Source of the DNA: Entamoeba invadens IP1
Lineage: Eukaryota > Evosea > Mastigamoebida > Endamoebidae
NCBI RefSeq assembly: GCF_000330505.1
Contig: NW_004440417.1
Location: forward strand, 48,136 to 60,055
Direction of reading: 5' to 3'
Length of the DNA stretch: 11,920 bases
This document shows, piece after piece, positions 1 to 6,900 of the stretch; position 1 is the first letter of the stretch, and each line of letters opens with the position of its first letter. The notes beneath the pieces are model-generated. The model was not told where the DNA came from. It saw only the letters and a program-made list of their open reading frames with translations, and searched no databases. Both the position numbers and the translations under genes were made by a program.

Positions 1-132
1 CTTGGTCTTATCTATTGTCACTTCAGCTCCACATGCAAGTGAGAGAATTAATAACTCACGATTACATAAAGCTCGCTTGTTCCGCCCTTCTCGTTGTTTG
101 AGTGCCTCGTTGCTAATCAGTGTCGCCTTCAT
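1..132 (-). CDS. Unrecognised protein, N-terminal 44 residues (gene runs off the window)
   Basis: The minus strand opens with ATG at 132 and reads 44 codons without a stop to the window edge. The peptide begins MKATLISNEALKQREGR and continues with RNKRALCNRELL and LACGAEVTIDKTK, a mixed basic/hydrophobic composition typical of a folded protein. This stretch is clearly less AT-rich than the spacer behind it. The frame stays open upstream to a stop at 238-240, but contains no earlier ATG, so 132 is the first possible start. The ATG is immediately preceded by GATTCA, which resembles the Entamoeba initiator (AAAAATTCA), and a TATA-like box lies about 35 bases upstream. I do not recognise the family; 44 residues are too few to assign a function. 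Confidence 0.5.
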   Translation of the reverse strand, partial: MKATLISNEALKQREGRNKRALCNRELLILSLACGAEVTIDKTK

Positions 133-205
133 TGAATCTTGTGGACTGTTTACAGAGTGAACGATTTTAAACCTTTTTGGGTGGAATTTCGGTCTTTTAA
201 AATGG
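133..205 (-). promoter_or_regulatory. Candidate core promoter of the partial gene at the left edge
   Basis: Read on the minus strand, GTTTAAAATC (163-172) lies 31-40 bases upstream of the ATG at 132, and a second TTTAAAA-type run lies near 195-202. GATTCA abuts the ATG. Entamoeba genes usually have very short 5' leaders with a TATA-like GTATTTAAA box about 30 bases before an AAAAATTCA-type initiator, so the spacing fits. AT-rich DNA makes such matches common, hence the modest confidence. Confidence 0.35.
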
Positions 206-551
206 AACCTTTCCCGATTGAACAGATAAAACAGTACTTACTTCACTTTCATTCAAATTGAGTCATCTACTGCTGTATTTGTAAAAAGGAATTTAAAACA
301 ATGAAAATAAATCAATGTACTATATTTAAATTATTCAATTATAGTATTGTGAAACCAGTACTTAGTGGAAAGGATATTTTTATTTTCAAAATCCTGTAGT
401 AGACAGTTGGAGGCAGGAGCTCAAAATGCCTCAGTATGGAATGAAGATGATTGTATAGTTTCTTTTTACTTATTGTATAGTTTAATTTTACTATTTTTTG
501 AATGGATAACATTTAAACGGCACGCCTTCTTTCATGTAGTTTTTATTATAG
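206..551. other. AT-rich intergenic stretch, no convincing gene
   Basis: No long reading frame with an ATG is present. The only coding-like patch is 366-458 on the plus strand: 30 open codons between an upstream TAG (363-365) and a stop (456-458), including PVVDSWRQELKMPQYG. If it is an exon, it would be bounded by TAG on its left and a weak GTATAG donor at 453. A 33-codon plus-strand frame from ATG 301 stops at 399 and looks like chance. This could be a relic or part of an unpredicted spliced gene. Confidence 0.4.
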
Positions 552-713
552 AACCTTTTAGTTTTGGACGACAAACTGCTCCACTTGGATTTATCAGATG
601 AAAGGAAAATAATTGAAATAATAACACCACAAGCAACTCTCAATGAATGGGATTGTTATATTAATAAGAAGAAAAAAAAATCTGTCGGGTTGTTGGGGTT
701 TCGCTTTCAATAA
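552..713 (+). pseudogene. Possible exon or decayed gene fragment, 53 codons
   Basis: Directly after a TAG (549-551) the plus strand stays open for 53 codons to TAA at 711-713, reading NLLVLDDKLLHLDLSDER, then a stretch with PQATLNEWDCYIN, and ending KKKKKSVGLLGFRFQ. Base composition is less AT-rich than the flanks and the amino acid mix is protein-like, but there is no in-frame ATG. A TAG boundary is what an Entamoeba 3' splice site looks like, so it could be the last exon of a small gene whose previous exon is the patch at 366-452 (phase-compatible through an intron of about 99 bases with a weak GTATAG donor). It could equally be a relic. No family recognised. Confidence 0.25.
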
Positions 714-966
714 TATCTATTTATATACATCACGTAGCATTTTAAAGAGACAATCACCAAAATACATATAAAATGTTTTAATACCAGTGATGTGGTTACA
801 AATCATACCACTAAAAAAATGCCATATTCACTTATAGTAATTGAAACGATTATTAATAGTTTTAAAAACATTTTCTTTTTTCGTTTTTTTATATGTTATC
901 AAAAGTTATAATTTTAAGAGAATATTGTCTGAATTGTGTATTGTAACTATTACTATAATAACAAAC
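714..966. other. AT-rich spacer left of the transposon
   Basis: No coding frame or RNA gene is visible. The stretch is dominated by A/T runs. Directly at the transposon boundary ATAATA (955-960) and TATTAT (967-972) form a short inverted pair around the sequence ACAAAC, straddling the insertion site. Confidence 0.5.
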
Positions 967-968
967 TA

Positions 969-1020
969 TTATAGTCACCCGCTAAAAGGTATAAATTTCC
1001 GACAAATGGTCTAAAGAAAC
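969..1020 (+). repeat. Left terminal inverted repeat
   Basis: The 52 bases comprise a perfect 20-base outer block (969-988), an 11-base divergent spacer (989-999, only 5 of 11 matching the other end) and a perfect 21-base inner block (1000-1020), each compared with the reverse complement of 1784-1835. The two-block structure suggests two transposase contact sites per end. Confidence 0.88.
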
Positions 1021-1247
1021 CATATTATAGTTTTTTGAAATTATGATTTTAGATTGTGTTTCAATTTGACATTAATTTCTTTATATCGAAAGTATTTCAA
1101 AATAAACTAAAATTTTACTAAATTATAATACATTGTCAAAAATAGTTTAAAGGTGAACTGAAAAACAATTTTAATGAATAATGCCGTACATGTGCATTTA
1201 TTTGGACAATACCAAAAAACCAAACCTGCAACTGGGATGGGTTTTGA

Positions 1248-1575
1248 CAATTCAACCAATTCTTTAGATGTATCAGATTCATTGTGTTGCTCACTCAAAA
1301 TAACATAACCTTTGTTAGCTTAACTCCGTATGCTTCTCATTTTCTTCAAGTTCTTGATTTGGGGATATTTGGTGGGCTTAAAAGTAGAATGTCTTCTTTT
1401 AAAGCGAAAGACGGTTTTGTAAATTTGCTTTTTCAAGAAGAAGTCGAGAAGGAAAATGTGGATGGTAATTTGTTTTAGAAAAAACATTTTTTCACATTAT
1501 TGAACTCGGAAACAGACTAATAGTTAATGATATTGGTGGATTCTTTATTTGTGGTTACAACACCTCTTTTTAATA
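1248..1575 (+). pseudogene. C-terminal fragment of a pogo/Tigger-like DDE transposase
   Basis: The frame is open on the plus strand from 1248 to a stop at 1476-1478. It contains QNNITFVSLTPYASHFLQ followed by VLDLGIFGGLKSRM. This matches the signature around the final part of the DDE catalytic core in pogo/Tigger transposases, whose family pattern is ENNI-x-L-x-x-LPPHSSH-x-LQPLDVGVFGPLK. The usual QPLD reads QVLD here and PPHSSH reads TPYASH, so conserved positions have changed. After the stop the same frame resumes with IIELGNRLIVNDIGGFF, resembling the later GF-x-x-TGI-P segment of the family. There is no start codon, no N-terminal HTH region and no recognisable first or second catalytic Asp, so it cannot encode an active enzyme. 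Confidence 0.7.
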
Positions 1576-1783
1576 TTATTGCTTTTAAACAAGCTGTCAT
1601 AGTCAACTAGATTGACAAAACACCCCAAAGTGTCATGTATTAATTGATTGCCGTTATCTTTTAAACCAATTAAAAAGCTTGACAAAAATTGATTTAATGT
1701 GATTTTTTTGTTTTTTGTTTTTTAATGTTATTTGTGTTATTTTCACTGTTTTTTACAATTATAGTTTAAAATAATAAATTATA

Positions 1784-1835
1784 GTTTCTTTAGACCATTT
1801 GTCGTGTTTTTATTGCTTTTAGCGGGTGACTATAA
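1784..1835 (-). repeat. Right terminal inverted repeat
   Basis: Reverse complement of the left repeat: inner block 1784-1804 and outer block 1816-1835 are identical to their partners, whereas the spacer 1805-1815 differs at 6 of 11 positions. The outer end reads GCGGGTGACTATAA and is followed by TA at 1836-1837. Confidence 0.88.
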
Positions 1836-2003
1836 TACAATTATAACAAATAGTTTTGAATTTAAATATTTAGTAATTTTTGTTTCTTTTTGTTTTTTAA
1901 TCAATTACAAAAGGAAATCTTTGTATTAAATAATAAATTATAATAATAATAAATTCATTAATTAATTAACTATTTCTTTTATTAGAAGTACTAGATATAC
2001 TAG

Positions 2004-2031
2004 TAATAGATATTAATATTAATATCTATTA
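2004..2031. repeat. Perfect 28-bp AT-rich palindrome
   Basis: The 28 bases centred between 2017 and 2018 equal their own reverse complement with no unpaired centre; the left half runs TAATAGATATTAAT. Adjacent inverted repeats add to the cluster: ACTAG/CTAGT around five bases at 1990-2004, and a perfect 20-base palindrome at 2039-2058 (left half AATTTAATTT). Such clusters can form cruciforms or ease duplex opening, but simple AT-rich sequence also produces them by chance. Confidence 0.8.
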
Positions 2032-2247
2032 ATATTTAAATTTAATTTAAATTAAATTAGTTTAGTTTACTATTTTAAATTAGTAAATTAATTTAAATTA
2101 GTTTTTTACTATATCATTATAAACTTGTATTCCATATCGATTAGAAATTGTAATCAGTCCAATTTATACCAGAAAAAACAGGATCATCGCTAACCAAATT
2201 TTTATTTTTCTTCGATTGTTTCAATGAACTATAACAAATAGTTTATT

Positions 2248-2252
2248 AATTA
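2248..2252 (-). terminator. Candidate polyadenylation signal of the 501-residue gene
   Basis: On the minus strand TAATT lies about 14 bases past the TGA stop at 2266-2268, followed by the T-rich TATTTGTTATAG. Entamoeba mRNAs usually carry a UA(A/U)UU signal close behind the stop with a U-rich tract after it. The pentamer is common in this AT-rich DNA. Confidence 0.35.
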
Positions 2253-2265
2253 GTAGATCAATTCC

Positions 2266-3771
2266 TCAAAAATCGATTATAGACACGTCATCCGAAAACG
2301 GTTTTGGGATGTTATGAGGAATAACATCGAGATTGACGAGATGACTTTGGTCCTGTATATCGTTATTAGTGATTTCGATAACGAGAGGTACAGTCCCGAA
2401 TCCACTTTCCAATAAGCTTTGGCTTTTTTCAAGTTGATCATCGACATCGAGGACATGTTCATTAGTTATAACATCGATCTCTTGTGTTATTAAATACTCT
2501 CCGATTCCTTTTAAATAATGAGCTTCTCCTTTATTCAAAAGAACGACGTCTAACCCTTCACTGATGTCTGGAATATATTGATAAACCTCTTCTTGAACTA
2601 CAATGACGTCTTTCACTGTCGTATCCCTTCGTAGTTGCTCCCATTTTGTTTGATAATACCCATTTGCTCCAATCCGAAGTCGATACTTCTCTGTCGTCTC
2701 CTCATCTCTCAAAAAGCCCGACGCGATGACACAGCAATTCTTTTCTAAATAATTGCAAAGTAAATAAATGAGCTCTTCTTGTTTGTCTCTTCCAACTAAA
2801 ATTATTAAATCATCGCCTTCTCCTCTTTTGATTCGAAAAATCTTCTGTCGCAAAAGTCGGACTTCTTCATTGTTACAATTCCATTGAATTTCTAACCTTT
2901 TCTCTTTGTTCTTTTTGGTGTTTTTGATCTCAATCTCTTCGGAAGTCGTCACTTCCTTTTCTTCTTTTGACGTCTTGACGTTTGTTTGTGTTCTTTTTGG
3001 AATTCTTTTTTTCTGTGATTGGCCGTCTCTTTTCCTTTTGATGTCTTCGTTTTGTTTTTCGTCTTTTTTTTCACCATTTTCTGCTGTTGTCATTCTTTCA
3101 TTTTTTTCGTGATTTTTATCGTCGAGAACAGTTCCTTCAATTGTTGTATTCCAATCGCCCACCACTGTTTCATTCTTTTTAATATCTTTTTCTATATCTT
3201 TAACTATTTCTTCTTTCTTTGTTTTCTTTCTCGTCGATTTCACTTGTTTCTTTTCCGTTTGCACTTCTTTTTCTTGGTGGTCATCTTTTGGAAGTAAATT
3301 TTCTTCTTTGCTACTTTTTGTCACAACTGAAATGGGTTGACATTCCTTTTGAAGTTTGAGTTTGTCCTCATACTTCATCAACACACCTGTGTCATCTTCT
3401 AAATAATACTTCACGCCATTATTTATACAAAACTCTATGTATTTCTTTACAATCGTATTGAATGGAATCGCCTTCGGCTTCTCAGTAAAATCCTTCAACT
3501 CCAAAAGAACCCCATACAATTCAAAACTGCGTTTCAATGACAAACAATACGCTTTTTTACACGAAAAAATAGTCTGAAACCCAAAATATCCCCCCGAGTA
3601 CTCCACCATCCAAAACCACCTCACCATCGGATACGCCTTAAACGTCTTTTTAAAATATTCTACTATCCCATTAACAACACTCTCTCGACTATTTTCACCA
3701 AATACCTTCTCGTCCCCTTCTATTTTAAATGCATAATACGCTCTTTTTAATGGGAGAAACGAGCCTGACAT
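2266..3771 (-). CDS. Unknown protein, 501 residues, with charged middle and likely nuclear localisation signal
   Basis: A single uninterrupted frame from ATG (3769-3771) to TGA (2266-2268). Three parts can be seen. Residues 1-140 look globular and aromatic-rich (PMVRWFWMVEYSGGYFGFQ near 48-66, KYYLEDDTGVLMKY near 121-134). Residues 150-295 are lysine/glutamate-rich and probably disordered, with basic clusters RKKTKK (181-186) and KRKRDGQSQKKRIPKR (245-260), the latter an excellent bipartite nuclear localisation pattern. Residues 300-440 look folded again (DDLIILVGRDKQEELIYLL near 320-338, a second hydrophobic block KDVIVVQEEVYQYI near 387-400), followed by an acidic tail ending DDVSIIDF. There is no signal peptide, membrane segment or P-loop. 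I recognise no family; a nuclear role is inferred only from the basic clusters. It runs in the same direction as the DOCK gene, 174 bases behind it. Confidence 0.85.
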   Translation of the reverse strand: MSGSFLPLKRAYYAFKIEGDEKVFGENSRESVVNGIVEYFKKTFKAYPMVRWFWMVEYSGGYFGFQTIFSCKKAYCLSLKRSFELYGVLLELKDFTEKPKAIPFNTIVKKYIEFCINNGVKYYLEDDTGVLMKYEDKLKLQKECQPISVVTKSSKEENLLPKDDHQEKEVQTEKKQVKSTRKKTKKEEIVKDIEKDIKKNETVVGDWNTTIEGTVLDDKNHEKNERMTTAENGEKKDEKQNEDIKRKRDGQSQKKRIPKRTQTNVKTSKEEKEVTTSEEIEIKNTKKNKEKRLEIQWNCNNEEVRLLRQKIFRIKRGEGDDLIILVGRDKQEELIYLLCNYLEKNCCVIASGFLRDEETTEKYRLRIGANGYYQTKWEQLRRDTTVKDVIVVQEEVYQYIPDISEGLDVVLLNKGEAHYLKGIGEYLITQEIDVITNEHVLDVDDQLEKSQSLLESGFGTVPLVIEITNNDIQDQSHLVNLDVIPHNIPKPFSDDVSIIDF

Positions 3772-3945
3772 TGTTTATGTTTGTTTTATAAAGTTCTTTT
3801 TTACTATTTGAAGGTGGTTTTTATTATAGTTTATTTCTAATTTATTAATAATAATATGTTTTAATTATTCATATAACTAATAAAATAATTATTAAAAATA
3901 CTTATTAATATAATTATTAATAAAACTGAATAACAAAATGTATGT
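3772..3945 (-). promoter_or_regulatory. Spacer holding DOCK 3' end and promoter of the 501-residue gene
   Basis: Only 174 bases separate the two minus-strand genes. Read on the minus strand, it begins with the DOCK 3' flank, which has TAATT about 30 bases past the stop (plus 3912-3916) among T-rich runs. It then holds possible promoter elements for the next gene: AAACTATAAT (3823-3832), GAAC (3793-3796) and TTTATAAAAC (3783-3792). The last lies only 12-21 bases before the ATG at 3771, nearer than usual for an Entamoeba TATA box, so the upstream ACTATAATA is the better TATA candidate. Confidence 0.35.
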
Positions 3946-6900
3946 TTAATGTTCTTTTTTCTCATTCATCTTTGTATCGAGCATATCAAGAACCCTCTCT
4001 ATTCTCAAAGAGTGTCTAATTAAGTTCTCCAAACTCGCGCTGCTAGTTCTAGCCTTTGAGTTTTCTTTAATAATAGCCAGGCCTTCTTTAGTCAAGTTAA
4101 TTGTTTCTTTGAGCATCTCGAAGAGTATTTCTTGATTCTTTAAATCGTACTCCTCGCTGAAAAAGACTTCGATGATTTCCAACACCTTCATTCTGTCGTA
4201 TGCATTCAACTTCCCATAAGCAATATCGTTCTGGTCTTTATATCCAAAGAAGAAGTCTCCAATTTTCTTCTGCAGAAAAGTGATATAATCAAACGCCACC
4301 TCGCCAAAGAACTTTTTACTCTCCTCCAAGAACTTTTCAACACCTCTTTTTCTCGTCTCAATTTCTTCAATTGCTATTTCAATTGGCCCAAGTTGTACAA
4401 CACTTTCTTTGATCACCGTTTGTCTTCCTAACAAGCCAGGTAACACAAGTTCGATATCCATCACCGTCCGCTTCTTATACAACGACACAGCTGGCGCCTT
4501 TTCTATTTCAAGCAGCTCATCTCCTTCTTTTCTGTCAAGACACATATCGTCGTATATAAACCTCGAAGTAAATTGCACATATTCTCCCTTTTCATACACC
4601 GGCTGGACATTCGTCCACAAAATATAACACTCCTTATCCCCACAATTCTCAACCTCACTGTTCACTTGTTCAAAGAACCTCAAATAGTGCTTCTCTCCAC
4701 TAAATGACACTGGCAGAATCTTGTTGATTTCAATGATCAATTGGGACACTTTGTCCTTCTTCGTCGCGTAAATGAAACTTTTCTTGTTCATCTCCCCAAA
4801 CACACTCCCAAAGAATTTGACATAATAGAATTGCAGAAAGTCCTTAATCTGGCCGTCTTCATTATGTTTCACCATCAAGTCGTACATCTTGTTGACGTAC
4901 TCGTGGGTCTTCACCAGTTCTTTCAGTTTCTTCTTCTCGGTGTAGTACGGAATGACTATAGACGACACAGTAAGTCCGTACCACGGCAATTGTCCATTCT
5001 CAAAATCTTCATACGCCGCGGTGATATGTTTCAAAAGGGACTCTTCGCTCAAATTTGCCGAAAATTGTGGATTTGGTGGCGTTGACGTGTCTGGGATGAA
5101 ATTCCCAAACGTTTTGTTCAAAATCGACACTTCTATTTTCCGTTCATTCTCCGGCAACAAGTGGTGGATGAAATTGATCAAATGCACTTCACACATCCCT
5201 GCCTCGATAAATTCAAACCGCTCGCGATGTTGTTTCGCCAAATTAGTGATCCACGTCATATGAAGTTGTGGCGCAGAAACATAATCCATTGCAAAGCGAT
5301 AGAACTTTTCCAATATGAGTTGGGGGTCCGTCGTATTAAAGTTGTTCAACACAATTAAGTTACTCAAAATCTTCGATATCTCGTCTATCACTAATTTGAG
5401 GTCCTCATTAAACACGTCTCTCTGTCCGTACGACAAGTCATGGAAACAGTCCGCACGGATAATCCCTTTGTTATCAACAAAGAACCCGGTGATGTCTCTT
5501 AAATCGTCTCCCGCTCTTTTCGCTCGTTGCATAAATGTGTTTGTTGTCGTTGAAGGTTGTGGACTTTGGTTCGATCCAATTAGACTTGGACTTCGCGATC
5601 CATCGTACGTCTTAATAAACGAAGTTCGTGGGGACTTCGGCGTCGCGTCCTTTTCTTGTATTCCCAACGTTTGACATCGCACCCACACCGTTTGGTCCAT
5701 ACTTTCCAAGTCGCAGTACCTATTCAATTTGATCACTTTTTGTTCTTCAAATACTAACAACTTGTCTCTCAAATTCTGGATTTTCGCAATTTCGCTCATC
5801 GGAATCCCTCCACTTCTCTCCATCAATTTGTCCGTTTCAACATAAAACTGTTTAAATAGTGCAGCGTATTGTTTTCTGATATTCTCTCGAGTTAATTCAT
5901 CTTCCCTCTTCTTCTGGTACAACTCAGCAACCATCGAAAGTTGCTCAAAATGTTCTTCTTTGATGTGTTGAATATAAGGAAACCCAAGCGGCAGTTTCTT
6001 TCTCTTTCTCAGCTCCTGAAGAAGTGTTCCAGCTCGTTTATACCCCGCCTTCGCAGTGTTCATGTTCGTCATAAAGTACAACGACATCTGCGAAAGAACT
6101 TCCAAAAAGTCGTTCGACGCTCTCATCGTGACTTTGTCCCACGACGTGTAGAACCCGTCCCACAAATACGACGACAACACATTTTGAATGAATTCTCTTT
6201 CCACCTTAAACCACCCACGCATCTGTTGAACATTCTCTTCGTTGCTTTTGACAGTTTTCAAGAGTTGTAAGAGCCACTCCATACACGAAATCGCGTTCAA
6301 AACCGCCTCTTCCCAACTGTAATACGCTATTTCCCATGTCGGTCGCAATCCTCCCATTTTGATTTTCTTCGATTCTAAATGGGAGACGTCCGTGGAGTAC
6401 AACTGAACCAACGATTCGATTTTACTCACAGATTCCTTCATAAAAGAGACGTTCATTGGGAGTTTCATGATATCGGTCACTATATCAATAAATTTCGAAT
6501 GGATGATGTTCTCAAAATCAACAATTTTGGTTTTGTATCGCTCAGTTTCCGAATCAAACGACGTGCGGGTGTGTAAGTGACTGTTCACCGCTTTGATTCG
6601 CGACTGATGTAACAGCAACACTCTTTTCACGCCATCGGACATATCCAAACTCGTCACTGGGAACAGTGGATTCGATGCAAGTCGAAATGTCTTTAAAGTC
6701 TCATCAAAAGAAGTGTATTGTTCTAACACTGCGTTGATATCACTCGCACGCTTCTGTTGTTCCTTTTCCAAAACTTCAATTTTGCGGATGAGTTGGTCGT
6801 TTGTCATATTTTCTAAGTCACACGAGTCGATGGTAATACTATTCTTCACTATACTCAACAACTGCTCTCCTATCGTTTTATTCAACAAACACTCCGCTTC

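Larger units (their letters stand above)
969..1835. mobile_element. Tc1/mariner-superfamily (pogo/Tigger-like) DNA transposon, 867 bp, internally decayed
   Basis: Two 52-base terminal inverted repeats (969-1020 and 1784-1835) face each other and align without gaps at 46 of 52 positions. The ends begin TTATAGTCACCCGC and both are flanked by TA (967-968 and 1836-1837), the target duplication made by Tc1/mariner and pogo transposases. Inside lies a broken plus-strand fragment matching the C-terminal end of a pogo/Tigger DDE transposase. At 867 bp it is far too short for a complete transposase gene plus ends, so it is a non-autonomous, internally deleted or eroded copy. DNA transposons of the mariner class are known from Entamoeba invadens and E. 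moshkovskii. The exact boundary is uncertain by a few bases because the outer ends are TA-rich. Confidence 0.85.
1838..2265. other. Extremely AT-rich spacer with palindromes, no gene
   Basis: This spacer lies between the transposon and the 3' end of the 501-residue gene. It carries no open frame of note. From about 1920 to 2110 it is almost pure A/T and rich in inverted repeats. A 15-base word, TATAACAAATAGTTT, occurs at 1842-1856 and again at 2230-2244; the second copy contains a small perfect stem (AACTAT/ATAGTT with a five-base loop). Confidence 0.6.

Noticed and set aside
1..132. MADS-box similarity of the partial gene (GAEV after a basic stretch)
   Set aside because: Only a few residues around the CGAEV stretch fit; the conserved basic KR-x-x-GL-x-KKA helix of MADS domains is not present.
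365..601. 78-codon plus-strand frame
   Set aside because: It begins at a GTG, has no ATG, and its second half is a hydrophobic translation of AT-rich spacer (FYLLYSLILLFFEW). The better coding signals in this stretch lie in other frames.
1107..1298. 63-codon minus-strand frame inside the transposon
   Set aside because: It lies partly antisense to the transposase remnant and its C-terminus is plain AT-rich translation; no transposase motif is present in it.
2906..3297. Plus-strand frames full of Phe/Ser/Leu that look like membrane proteins
   Set aside because: They are the antisense of the lysine/glutamate-rich middle of the 501-residue protein; AAG/GAA codons read backwards give CTT/TTC, hence the false membrane-like look.
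2266..3771. Virus-like Rep or P-loop helicase identity for the 501-residue protein
   Set aside because: No HUH motif, no GxxxxGK Walker A and no DEAD/SF3 motifs could be found.
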